Of a stretch of DNA of 64,000 nucleotides, positions 44,712-52,546 are shown one piece after another. This stretch comes from Tenacibaculum sp. L6 (GTDB taxonomy: Bacteria; Bacteroidota; Bacteroidia; Flavobacteriales; Flavobacteriaceae), in assembly GCF_028823685.1 (NCBI RefSeq), contig NZ_JAPEHZ010000006.1, positions 1-64,000 of the forward strand. Reading direction: 5' to 3'. The notes beneath the pieces were generated by a model. The model ran no database searches and was not told the origin of the DNA. It saw nothing but the letters and a program-made list of their open reading frames with translations. The position numbers were made by a program, and so were the translations under genes. Each line of letters starts with the position of its first letter. The first letter of the stretch is position 1.

Positions 44712-45401
44712 TTACCAACCAAATCTTTCAAAGACTGTATTCCAATCTTCAGGTAATTCAGCTATGATTTCTAGTTTTTCATTTGAATAGGGATGAATAA
44801 ATTCTAAAGAACGCGCATGCAAAAAGAGATTTTCACAATTAAAATTTTCAAGAAACATCATATTGTGATTTTTATCTCCGTATTTAGGATCTCCAATTAA
44901 CGGGTGACTAATTTTATTCATGTGAATACGCAGCTGATGTAATCTACCCGTTTTAGGCATTAATTTCACCAAACTATATCTTGAAGTATCGTACGGTTTC
45001 ACAGGAATATCAACAGTAACTGTTTTTAACATTTCTAAATGAGTTTCTGCTTCTTTATGCACATTTGCATCTCTTCCTTTTACAGGAGAATCGATAATTT
45101 TTGCTTCAGGAGCATGTCCTCTTACAATTCCATAGTATGTTTTTTGAATTTGATTATTCGTAAACAATTCTTGAAACTTAGCAACATACTCACTTTTTTT
45201 AGCTAACAATAGTATTCCTGATGTTTTTCTATCAAGACGATGTATAGGATACATTTTTTCACCACATTGCTCTTGTAATAACTGCAATAATGAAGCTTCA
45301 TCTGCCACATTTCTAGAGTGATGCGCATGGTGTACAACCACATTATTAGGTTTTGATGCACACACTATATAATCGTCTTCGTAAAGAATTGATACATTCA
45401 T
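44712..45401 (-). CDS. RluA-family pseudouridine synthase (TruC-like)
   Basis: 229 residues without an S4 domain. The catalytic aspartate is D57 in PIHRLDRKTSGILLLAK; KTGRLHQLRIHM and HPLIGDPKYGD are the family's second and third motifs. The short form resembles TruC, which modifies U65 in tRNA, but an rRNA target cannot be excluded. It lies 4 bp downstream of the MFS gene. Confidence 0.92.
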   Translation of the reverse strand: MNVSILYEDDYIVCASKPNNVVVHHAHHSRNVADEASLLQLLQEQCGEKMYPIHRLDRKTSGILLLAKKSEYVAKFQELFTNNQIQKTYYGIVRGHAPEAKIIDSPVKGRDANVHKEAETHLEMLKTVTVDIPVKPYDTSRYSLVKLMPKTGRLHQLRIHMNKISHPLIGDPKYGDKNHNMMFLENFNCENLFLHARSLEFIHPYSNEKLEIIAELPEDWNTVFERFGW

Positions 45402-45405
45402 AATA

Positions 45406-46605
45406 TTAATTTTCCTGTTTAAGTTTTGTTAGTTTTACTAGCGCTAAAGATAAAGCGCCGCAAATAAAAAATCCGATAAAAAGTGGAAGGGTAGTGGTAC
45501 TAACAAATCTACCTATTACCGTTGCAATTGGTACTGCCATAATCGTTGATACAAATCCGTTAATAGCAGCCCCAATGCCCGCAATATGCCCAACAGGTTG
45601 CATTGCTAAAGCACGTAGGTTCCCGAATAAAAATCCGATAGAAAAAAACTGCAAAGCAAAGAACACCAATAAAATGGTTATACTTGGATTCTCTTTTTGG
45701 TAAAATAATCCCACATAAATTAAAGGTACTAAGGTAAATATGATTAAGAAGAACGACACCAATTTGTGCATTCCGAATTTCATTACAAATGAACCGTTTA
45801 AAAATGTAGCAAATCCGACAGAAATAGCCAACCCAGCAAAAATGAACGGAAACTCATCTACTAATAAATACTGCTCTTGAAAAATTTGTTGAGAAGCACT
45901 TAGATAAACCATAAAAGATCCTGTTATAAAACCGGAAATTATGGTAAACACAGTTGCTTGTTTGTATTTTATAAATTCTTTTAAGCCGTCTGAAAATAAA
46001 GCAAAAGAGAATTTAATTCTATTTTCTTCTTTAAGTGTTTCTGGTTGACGCTTCCACAGCCAAAACATCACTAAAATTCCAAAAATTAACTGACTATAAA
46101 AAATAGATTTCCATCCGTAAGAATCGAGCATAATTTTTCCTAGTGCAGGGGCTATTACAGGAACTAAAATAAAAATAACTACAATGAATGACATGATTTT
46201 CGCCATGTAATTACCACTAAAACTATCTCGAACCATTGCGATACTTATGGTTCTTGGTGCAGAAAGCCCTATTCCTTGTAAAATTCTTCCCACAACCATC
46301 ATTTCTAAACTTGTTGCACTAACACAAATAAAACTAGCGATTACAAAAAGTACAAATCCACCATAAATAACTGGTTTTCTTCCTAAAGTATCAGAAATTG
46401 GCCCTGAAATTAATTGTCCAAATCCTAAACCTAAAAAAATCATTGTCACTAACAACTGACTATCGTTAGAAGATTCTTGAATGTTAATACTGATACCTAT
46501 GTGTTCTAAAGCTGGGAGTAATGCGTCTATTGATAGTGCTACAAGCGACATTAAAGACGCCATTAGAGCGATAAACTCTAACTTTGATTGGTTATTTTCT
46601 TGCAT
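45406..46605 (-). CDS. Bcr/CflA-type MFS drug exporter
   Basis: 399 residues with about 12 helices. The MFS motif A, GQLISGPISDTLGRKPVIYGG, lies between helices 2 and 3; PALEHIGISI near residue 31 and the LQGIGLSAPRTISIAMVRD segment of helix 4-5 are typical of the Bcr/CflA group. It is a proton-coupled efflux pump for small drugs such as bicyclomycin or chloramphenicol relatives. A -7 box ends 4 bp before the ATG. Confidence 0.92.
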   Translation of the reverse strand: MQENNQSKLEFIALMASLMSLVALSIDALLPALEHIGISINIQESSNDSQLLVTMIFLGLGFGQLISGPISDTLGRKPVIYGGFVLFVIASFICVSATSLEMMVVGRILQGIGLSAPRTISIAMVRDSFSGNYMAKIMSFIVVIFILVPVIAPALGKIMLDSYGWKSIFYSQLIFGILVMFWLWKRQPETLKEENRIKFSFALFSDGLKEFIKYKQATVFTIISGFITGSFMVYLSASQQIFQEQYLLVDEFPFIFAGLAISVGFATFLNGSFVMKFGMHKLVSFFLIIFTLVPLIYVGLFYQKENPSITILLVFFALQFFSIGFLFGNLRALAMQPVGHIAGIGAAINGFVSTIMAVPIATVIGRFVSTTTLPLFIGFFICGALSLALVKLTKLKQEN

Positions 46606-46609
46606 TGGG

Positions 46610-46617
46610 CAAAAGTA
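46610..46617 (-). promoter_or_regulatory. -7 promoter element 4 bp before the MFS gene ATG
   Basis: The minus strand reads TACTTTTG, four bases (CCCA), then ATG. It is the third gene in the window with this spacing and suggests leaderless transcription. Confidence 0.5.
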
Positions 46618-46655
46618 CTGCCTTTGTTTTTGTTTAAAGTTAAAATTGTATAAAA

Positions 46656-46680
46656 AAAGGCTGTTAAAAAACAGCCTTTA
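46656..46680 (-). terminator. terminator oriented for a minus-strand transcript with no gene
   Basis: The stem AAAGGCTGTT / AACAGCCTTT has a four-base loop. The T run is seven long on the minus strand and only three on the plus strand. It lies just upstream of the MFS promoter, so it must end a transcript that comes from the right, where no protein gene in that direction is complete before 47342. Confidence 0.75.
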
Positions 46681-46720
46681 AACAAACAATATCACGACTT
46701 TAAAAGTCTAATTAAATTTT

Positions 46721-46790
46721 GACGCTGTTAGGAATGAATTGTAGTGAAACAAAAAATGTATAGGTTGAAGGGGGCTTCCTAAACAGCGTC
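46721..46790. repeat. 70-bp element with imperfect 14-bp terminal inverted repeats
   Basis: GACGCTGTTAGGAA at 46721-46734 pairs with TTCCTAAACAGCGTC at 46776-46790 (one bulged A). The 41-base interior is non-repetitive. It is either the stem-loop of a small RNA (most likely minus-strand, given the terminator at 46656-46680) or a miniature transposable element relic. No target-site duplication is evident. Confidence 0.55.
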
Positions 46791-47153
46791 TAATATTATA
46801 AATACATCTTACATAACATAAAACAGGAATCTTTTAATAAACCCTACTTTTTTTGTTAAAAAAAACTAATTTTTTTATTTTTTCTGAAAGTAGACAAACG
46901 ACGAACAAAAATTATATAATTAAAGAAAGAGGTTTTTCAGCTATTTTTTCTTCTTTAAACAATTACTATTTAACATAATATTAATTATAGAACAAATATA
47001 GATAATTGATTTTGTAAGTTATAATTCTATACTATTATGTGAAATATCCTATAACCTTTATTAATTCTTTACAATATTTTAGTACTTGGATCATTAAAAA
47101 TTCAAATACACGATTCTATCAGCTAAACAATAGATTGCTTTTATAAAATCAAA
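46791..47153. other. 363-bp AT-rich noncoding stretch
   Basis: Stops occur in all frames and no gene is visible. Contains long T and A runs (46849-46880) and no clear promoter or hairpin. Confidence 0.5.
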
Positions 47154-47300
47154 ATGCTTATCTTTTCGGTATTAGATCAATCGCCTTCAGCTATTAAACT
47201 ACGTTTGTATCAAACACTTTCTAACATTGCTGTAGAGAAAAATACAACAATTTTATTCCCTTTCCCTGAGGAAGTATTACCTAAAAAGAACTCTAAATAA
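47154..47300 (+). pseudogene. C-terminal scrap of a stomatin/slipin (SPFH) gene
   Basis: A 48-codon frame. SPSAIKLRLYQTLSNIAVEK followed by NTTILFPFPEEVLP matches the C-terminal end of slipin proteins (consensus ...NPAAIQLRYLQTLxEIAxEKNSTIVFPLPxD). The main SPFH domain, about 200 residues, is missing, and the upstream DNA has stops in all frames. It is probably the remnant of a deleted gene; translation as a small protein from ATG 47154 is possible. Confidence 0.6.
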
Positions 47301-47341
47301 ACCTTACAAAATGCAACTCTACTTCTCTTCTATTTCATTCT

Positions 47342-47659
47342 TTACAATTTATCATAACCATTAAAACGTTTATCTACAATACGCTTCCATTCTGGATGTT
47401 TTTTTATATAAGCGAATACATAAGGACAAAATGGTAACAATGAATTATGGTGTTCTTCAAGATAGTTCAACGTTTTTTCTACCAAAGCTGCAGCAACACC
47501 TTTACCTCCTATTATTTCTGGCACTTCGGTATGTACCAAAGCTATTTGGCTATGTGTTTCTTTATAATCTATAAAAGCAATGATTCCTTCAACTTCTATC
47601 TCAAAACGATGTTCCTTTTCGTTTTTTACAAGCGGTATGGTTAGAAATTCTTCTTTCAT
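47342..47659 (-). CDS. small GCN5-related acetyltransferase (N-acetyltransferase-like)
   Basis: 105 residues from the ATG at 47659 (the longer TTG-type frame to 47731 adds an unrelated leader). It matches the PF14542 YjdJ-type group: RFEIEVEGIIAFIDYKE, then ALVHTEVPEIIGGKGVAAALVEKTL as the acetyl-CoA site, and the LPFCPYVFAYIKKHPEW end, with a conserved cysteine. Lies downstream of the pirin gene, possibly cotranscribed. Confidence 0.88.
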   Translation of the reverse strand: MKEEFLTIPLVKNEKEHRFEIEVEGIIAFIDYKETHSQIALVHTEVPEIIGGKGVAAALVEKTLNYLEEHHNSLLPFCPYVFAYIKKHPEWKRIVDKRFNGYDKL

Positions 47660-47765
47660 TTTATAAATAGTTTTTATAAGGCTGCTAGAAACTTCTAAAC
47701 AGACCTCTTTTATTGTAAATTTAAAAAGCAACTCGTTGAATTTTAGTTGCTTTTTAAATGTAGAG

Positions 47766-48638
47766 TTAATCTTCTAAATATCCAAACTTTCCTGTGTTGA
47801 AGTCTTGAAATGCTTCCACCAACTCCTCTTGAGTATTCATTACAAAAGGACCATAAGCTGCAATAGGCTCATTTAGCGGTTCACCACTTAATACTAAAAC
47901 AACAGTGTCTTCTAGAGCTTCTAGAGCAAAAGTATCTCCATCATTTGCAAACAAAGCAAAGTGATCTTGCAAAACATTTTCCGTTTCATTTACCTTTACA
48001 CTTCCTTCTACAGCTAAAATTGAAGTAGTATAATGCGCAGGAAATGTTAATTGTGTTTTTGCTCCTTTTTTTAATCGTACATTAAACATGTTTACTGGAG
48101 AAAATGTTGAAGCTGGCCCTTTATTTCCCTCATAATCTCCTGCAATTACCTCTACTTCTCCTTCATTATTTGGTAACTGAACTTTAGCCATTTCAGCATT
48201 TGCAATTGCTTGATATTTTGGCGGACTCATTTTATCCTTTGCTGGAAGATTTACCCACAATTGCACCATTTGAAACTCTCCTCCTGTTTTACTCCATTGA
48301 GTTTCATGAAACTCTTTGTGTAAAACTCCAGAAGCTGCGGTCATCCATTGTACGTCACCTTCACCAATAATTCCTCCTCCTCCTGCACTATCTCCATGCT
48401 CTACACGTCCTTTATAGGCGATAGTTACGGTTTCAAAACCTCTATGAGGGTGTACACCTACACCTTTAGGTTTATCTGTTGGAGGGAAATTATATTTTGA
48501 ATTATAATCTAACATAATAAACGGATCCATACGCTGCATACTTGAGCTTCCTGGAATAAAATTATGTACTCTAAATCCGTCTCCTACAAAATGCGGAGCT
48601 CCTGGTTTTACGACTCTTTCTATACTTCTTGTTTTCAT
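47766..48638 (-). CDS. pirin family protein
   Basis: 290 residues, a bicupin. The metal ligands of the first cupin are in PHRGFETVTI and HGDSAGGGG...GDVQWMTAASGVLHKEFH. Pirins include quercetin 2,3-dioxygenases and redox-sensing co-regulators. It lies 15 bp after the small pseudo-receiver gene and downstream of a Crp/Fnr regulator; oxidative or electrophile stress control is a reasonable inference. Confidence 0.94.
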   Translation of the reverse strand: MKTRSIERVVKPGAPHFVGDGFRVHNFIPGSSSMQRMDPFIMLDYNSKYNFPPTDKPKGVGVHPHRGFETVTIAYKGRVEHGDSAGGGGIIGEGDVQWMTAASGVLHKEFHETQWSKTGGEFQMVQLWVNLPAKDKMSPPKYQAIANAEMAKVQLPNNEGEVEVIAGDYEGNKGPASTFSPVNMFNVRLKKGAKTQLTFPAHYTTSILAVEGSVKVNETENVLQDHFALFANDGDTFALEALEDTVVLVLSGEPLNEPIAAYGPFVMNTQEELVEAFQDFNTGKFGYLED

Positions 48639-48653
48639 CTTTCTATCCTTTTA

Positions 48654-48998
48654 TTAATTTAAACTACATGCTAGTTTTATTTCAAATGAATTGTCTAAAT
48701 AATTACGTTGTGCTCCTGGTTTGTTTTTAGACCAATATGCTTTTTTTACATTTTCTGAAAGTGTTGTCTCTTCTTTATAAGTTACTACAATCGCTTCAGG
48801 AAATAGTACTGTAATTATTTTCTTTAATTTATTTCTATCTATTTCATTTATTTCTTCTGAAATAGCTAACACATTATACGGTTGTTGATGTAATTTTTCA
48901 ATGGCTGTTTCGACATTACTAACAGTTGAAACTTGCCAGTTTAAAATTTTAGGCATTGTTGTACTTTCTGTTACAACTAATGTTTTTAAATGTCTCAT
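48654..48998 (-). CDS. degenerate receiver-like protein
   Basis: 114 residues from the ATG at 48998, which has AAAGGA 8 bp upstream. The fold pattern recalls a response-regulator receiver: LKTLVVTES (strand 1), NVETAIEKLHQQPYNVLAIS (helix 2, strand 3) and EAIVVTYKEE (strand 4). The acidic pair of strand 1 and the phosphoacceptor Asp of strand 3 are absent (TES and ISEE), so it would not be phosphorylated. It may be a protein-interaction partner. Its gene begins the pirin unit. The resemblance is by pattern only. Confidence 0.6.
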   Translation of the reverse strand: MRHLKTLVVTESTTMPKILNWQVSTVSNVETAIEKLHQQPYNVLAISEEINEIDRNKLKKIITVLFPEAIVVTYKEETTLSENVKKAYWSKNKPGAQRNYLDNSFEIKLACSLN

Positions 48999-49035
48999 AA
49001 TAAATCCTTTTTTACCCATTAAATGGGATTAATTA

Positions 49036-49054
49036 TTCGATGATTAACATCGAA
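49036..49054. promoter_or_regulatory. perfect dyad TTCGATG-N5-CATCGAA, candidate Crp/Fnr-type operator
   Basis: Seven-base arms are separated by ATTAA, 38 bp upstream of the pseudo-receiver/pirin unit and 112 bp downstream of the Crp/Fnr gene. The geometry (about 17-19 bp, two half-sites) suits a Crp/Fnr-family dimer. There is no T run to make it a terminator. A direct repeat TTGACCT (49092-49098 and 49146-49152) lies further upstream. Confidence 0.45.
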
Positions 49055-49165
49055 ATGAATTCAGTTTATTTTTTCTGAAATATTAAGTGAGTTGACCTCT
49101 ACTTTTTATTTACTGTAAAATTACTGCAACAAAAAAGGATATGCATTGACCTATGGTAAGAAGTG

Positions 49166-49765
49166 TTATTTGTGTGGTTTGAAGTTTTCTTCTGCAAGTG
49201 CTTTACGAACTCGACTTAAGCTTTCTGGGGTAATTCCTAAGTAAGAAGCAATCATCCATTGAGGTACTCGAAGCATAATATCGGGGTACATACTCACAAA
49301 ATCTAAGTAACGACTTTTTGCTGACACCCCTAATAACTGACTGATACGTTTATATAAATGTCGAATATGATTTTGTAATAACTGCTCGTTTTTTTCTCTA
49401 AAATCAGTGTTTATTTTTGATATTTCATTTATAAAATGCTCATCGAACATTACAACTAGTGTATCTTCAACAGCATCAATAAAATACGTAGAAGGTTCTT
49501 GAAAAAAAACACTTCCTCTGTCGCTTACTATCCATCCCTCTGTAGCAAATTGTAAAATATTTTCTTTTCCCTCTTCATTTAGCGCATACATACGTAACAA
49601 ACCTTGTTCTACAAAAAAGAAATGCGAACAAATTGCTCCTTGCTTTAATAAGAAGTCGTTTTTAGAAACTTTTTTTGTTTGAATATATGATTGTATTGAG
49701 GCATAATCTTTTTCAGATAATCCGCCTTTTTCAATAAAATGTTGCTTTAAGTTGGGTAACTCCAT
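49166..49765 (-). CDS. Crp/Fnr-family transcription regulator
   Basis: 199 residues from the ATG at 49765 (a TTG seven codons earlier is less likely). The cyclic-nucleotide-binding-like beta roll spans about 20-120 (KNDFLLKQGAICSHFFFVEQGLLRMYALNEEGKE) and the helix-turn-helix is at the end (IASYLGITPESLSRVRKAL). There are no cysteines for an iron-sulfur cluster as in FNR (only two scattered), so it belongs to the general Bacteroidota Crp group. It probably controls the pirin unit downstream. Confidence 0.9.
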   Translation of the reverse strand: MELPNLKQHFIEKGGLSEKDYASIQSYIQTKKVSKNDFLLKQGAICSHFFFVEQGLLRMYALNEEGKENILQFATEGWIVSDRGSVFFQEPSTYFIDAVEDTLVVMFDEHFINEISKINTDFREKNEQLLQNHIRHLYKRISQLLGVSAKSRYLDFVSMYPDIMLRVPQWMIASYLGITPESLSRVRKALAEENFKPHK

Positions 49766-49806
49766 ACATCTAATATATGCTATCAAGAATATTTACACAA
49801 CTTTGT

Positions 49807-50361
49807 TTATTCTTTTGGAGTTTTGTTAACTACCCTACCACGATAATTTATAGACTTTTTTTGATTACTCATAACATAAATAGAAGTAGATAAACTAGGA
49901 TATACTCTAACTATTACATTGTAATTTTCGGTAATATTATTTTTATCTTTTATTTTGAAGTTAATTTTATAACTATTCTCTTTGGCTTCAGTTATCGTTA
50001 AGTTTTCTGGCTCTCCTTCAAACACAATTCCAATATCTGTACCACCGTAAGATCCACCTGATTGACGCTCTCCAAAATAAGGTAAATAGGCTGAAACAGT
50101 ATCTCCTTTCATTTTAAAGAAATTTGCATTTCCTATTAAATTTATATTTCCTGCACTACTCCCATTAGGTAACATTCCTGCATTAGCTATTTGTGTCATC
50201 GCAAGCGTAGCTTGAGGCTCTGCCCATTCAGATTCTATCTCGAAAGTTTTACTTTCAATAAGAGCTTTTAAATTATCTATTTCTGCTTGAGTTGCTGTTC
50301 TTGAAGAGGCGCAACTAAACAGTATAAAAACTACACCTACTAAAATGCTATACCTTTTCAT
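49807..50361 (-). CDS. DUF4251 lipoprotein
   Basis: 184 residues with a lipobox (LFSC, C17). The DUF4251 domain has the ALIESKTFEIESEWAEPQ start, a GNANFFKMKGDTVSAYLPYFG segment and ENYNVIVRVYPSLSTSIYV near the end. It is a small Bacteroidota-specific periplasmic lipoprotein of unknown function, and it stands alone. Confidence 0.9.
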   Translation of the reverse strand: MKRYSILVGVVFILFSCASSRTATQAEIDNLKALIESKTFEIESEWAEPQATLAMTQIANAGMLPNGSSAGNINLIGNANFFKMKGDTVSAYLPYFGERQSGGSYGGTDIGIVFEGEPENLTITEAKENSYKINFKIKDKNNITENYNVIVRVYPSLSTSIYVMSNQKKSINYRGRVVNKTPKE

Positions 50362-50426
50362 ATTATATATGATTTTAAAACCTATACAAGATACTCAAAT
50401 CTGAGGAAATTTTCAAGAATACTAAA

Positions 50427-50993
50427 CTATTTAACGTTTGTTTTACTCTTTTCTGGTACGTAAAACAATTCGGGTTTTGCTCCTTTTATATCTCTGTAAA
50501 AATCATAAATATGATTCATATCAAAATTCATATCCTCAGTTAAGTAATATGGAGGAGCTACTATAATTTGTTTATTTTCAAAATCGAAAGCAAACATTAC
50601 TACTGGTACATTGGCTCCTTTAGCAATATAATAAAAACCTGTTTTCCATTCTGTTATTTTCGCTCGAGTTCCTTCAGGAGATAATGCTAAACGAAATTCA
50701 TCGTGTTCGTTAAACAAATTCACAATAGCTTCTACCTTATTGGTGCTTTTACTTCTATCAACTGGTGAACCCCCTAACGCTCTAAAAATAAACCCGAATG
50801 GCGGTTTGAATAAGGAAGCCTTTCCTATAAAATTGATTTTAACGCCATAAGTGTTTCTTGCTAAAATAGCAATAGGAAAATCTTTCCAACTCGTATGCGG
50901 TGCACCAATAACCACATACTTTTTTAAATCTCTAGGAAAATCTCCTGCCAACTTCCAGCCTAAAACTTTGTGAAATATAAATTTAGATATCAT
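50427..50993 (-). CDS. PlsC-type acyltransferase (1-acyl-glycerol-3-phosphate acyltransferase family)
   Basis: 188 residues from the ATG at 50993 (the extension to a TTG at 51041 is less likely). The catalytic HX4D is in GAPHTSWKDFPI and the phosphate-binding EGTR in LSPEGTRAKITEW. One hydrophobic N-terminal segment binds the membrane. It may acylate lysophosphatidate or a related lipid; a short PlsC-like domain with no long C-terminal part is common in Bacteroidota. Confidence 0.88.
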   Translation of the reverse strand: MISKFIFHKVLGWKLAGDFPRDLKKYVVIGAPHTSWKDFPIAILARNTYGVKINFIGKASLFKPPFGFIFRALGGSPVDRSKSTNKVEAIVNLFNEHDEFRLALSPEGTRAKITEWKTGFYYIAKGANVPVVMFAFDFENKQIIVAPPYYLTEDMNFDMNHIYDFYRDIKGAKPELFYVPEKSKTNVK

Positions 50994-51063
50994 TCTAACA
51001 GTTATAAAGGTCAATGATACGGTTTTCCTTATAAAAATCAAATAAATTTAACCTATCTTGTCC

Positions 51064-51071
51064 TATATTTG
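51064..51071 (+). promoter_or_regulatory. -7 promoter element of rmuC
   Basis: TATATTTG matches TAnnTTTG 28 bp before the ATG at 51100. It lies inside the longer frame starting at 51058, so the longer start is unlikely. Confidence 0.55.
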
Positions 51072-51099
51072 TTCATTCAATAAACTTTTAAACAACCTA

Positions 51100-52479
51100 A
51101 TGAATACCACTCTTTTACTCGTTTTAATTGCTATTAGTACCCTTGTTATTGGGTTTATTATTGGAAATCTGCTTTCTAAATTAAAGTTTAAACAACAAAC
51201 TACCGATTTAGAAAAAGAGATTGCTTCGTTACAAAACAATCAAGCTAATTTTGAAGTTCAAAAAAGAGAAAAGGAAGTCCTTTTTTCTCAGCAAAAAGAA
51301 GATTTTTTAAAACGATTAGATGAAAAAACTAAAGAAAATAGTGAATTACGTCGTGAAAAGGAATTTTCTTCTATTGAATTAGCTAGAAAAAATGAAGAAT
51401 TGAAAAACTTACAGTTAAAGCTGAATGAAAATAAAGAGGAAGTAGAAAAACTACAGGATAAATTCACCAAAGAGTTTGAAAACTTAGCTAACAAGATTTT
51501 AGATGAAAAATCGAATAAGTTTACAGAACAAAATAAAAAGAACATTAAGGATATTTTAAATCCGCTTCAAGAAAAAATACAAACTTTTGAAAAGAAGGTT
51601 GAAGACACTCAAAAAGAGAGCATTTCTATGCATTCTGCTTTAAAAGAGCAATTATTAAGTTTAAAAGAATTAAATGCTCAAATGAGTAAAGAAACGATTA
51701 ACCTTACCAAAGCTTTAAAAGGAGATAGTAAAACTCAAGGAAACTGGGGAGAATTGGTTTTAGAGCGTGTGTTAGAAAAATCTGGTTTAGAAAAAGACCG
51801 TGAGTATTTTGTACAACAATCTTTTACCAATGAAGAAGGTAAACGTATTATGCCCGATGTGGTAATTCATTTACCAGACAACAAAAAAATGGTTGTCGAT
51901 TCTAAAGTATCATTAACTGCTTACGAGCAATTTATTAATACTGAAGATGATATAGAAAAAGAGCGCTTTTTAAAGGATCATGTAAACTCATTAAAGCGTC
52001 ACGTAGAGCAACTTTCAGAAAAGAAATATGAAGACATCTACAAAATAGAATCCCCTGATTTTGTGTTGCTTTTTGTACCGATTGAACCTGCTTTTGCAGT
52101 AGCTTTAAATGAAGACAACACCTTATATAATAAAGCTTTTGAAAGAAATATTGTGATTGTTACTCCTACCACGTTATTAGCTACGTTACGTACCATTGAT
52201 ACGATGTGGAATAACGAGAAACAACAACGTAATGCTTTAGAAATAGCACGTCAAGCAGGTGCTTTATACGATAAATTTCAAGGGCTATTAATCGACTTAG
52301 TGAACATTGGTAAGAAAATAGATGGCACAAAAGCCGATTATTCCGCTGCTATGAATAAATTAGTAGAAGGTCGTGGAAACTTAATTACGAGTGTTGAAAA
52401 ACTCAAGAAAATGGGAGCCAAAGCTAAAAAAGCACTTCCAGAAAAAATTCTTGAACGAGCTCAAGATAATGACGAATAA
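51100..52479 (+). CDS. rmuC: DNA recombination protein RmuC
   Basis: 459 residues. One N-terminal transmembrane helix (about 3-23) is followed by a long charged coiled-coil (about 28-195) and the RmuC PD-(D/E)XK nuclease-like domain, with GNWGELVLERVLEKSGL, MPDVVIHLPDNKKMVVDSKVSL and FVPIEPAFAVAL. RmuC limits inversions at short inverted repeats; the biochemical mechanism is unknown. A palindromic terminator begins 2 bp after the stop. Confidence 0.95.
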   Translation: MNTTLLLVLIAISTLVIGFIIGNLLSKLKFKQQTTDLEKEIASLQNNQANFEVQKREKEVLFSQQKEDFLKRLDEKTKENSELRREKEFSSIELARKNEELKNLQLKLNENKEEVEKLQDKFTKEFENLANKILDEKSNKFTEQNKKNIKDILNPLQEKIQTFEKKVEDTQKESISMHSALKEQLLSLKELNAQMSKETINLTKALKGDSKTQGNWGELVLERVLEKSGLEKDREYFVQQSFTNEEGKRIMPDVVIHLPDNKKMVVDSKVSLTAYEQFINTEDDIEKERFLKDHVNSLKRHVEQLSEKKYEDIYKIESPDFVLLFVPIEPAFAVALNEDNTLYNKAFERNIVIVTPTTLLATLRTIDTMWNNEKQQRNALEIARQAGALYDKFQGLLIDLVNIGKKIDGTKADYSAAMNKLVEGRGNLITSVEKLKKMGAKAKKALPEKILERAQDNDE

Positions 52480-52480
52480 A

Positions 52481-52517
52481 AAAAGGTCGCTCTAAAATAT
52501 TTTAGAGCGACCTTTTT
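52481..52517. terminator. bidirectional terminator between rmuC and glyA
   Basis: A perfect 17-bp stem with a two-base loop (arms 52481-52497 and 52500-52516), flanked by A and T runs. It serves both the plus-strand rmuC and the minus-strand glyA. Confidence 0.92.
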
Positions 52518-52546
52518 ATCTATACCTTATTCGAAGGCATCACCTT

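Noticed and set aside
46721-46790. Integron attC site
   Set aside because: The arms have the GTTRRR- and YYYAAC-like ends in the wrong order for attC, there is no integrase, and no cassette array is near.
47342-47731. Longer start for the acetyltransferase (47731)
   Set aside because: The extra 24 codons do not match the family and the ATG at 47659 fits the usual length.
46875-49080. Shared 15-bp string TTATTTTTTCTGAAA at about 46875 and 49066
   Set aside because: Low-complexity T run plus a short tail; expected by chance in DNA this AT-rich, and no longer repeat surrounds it.
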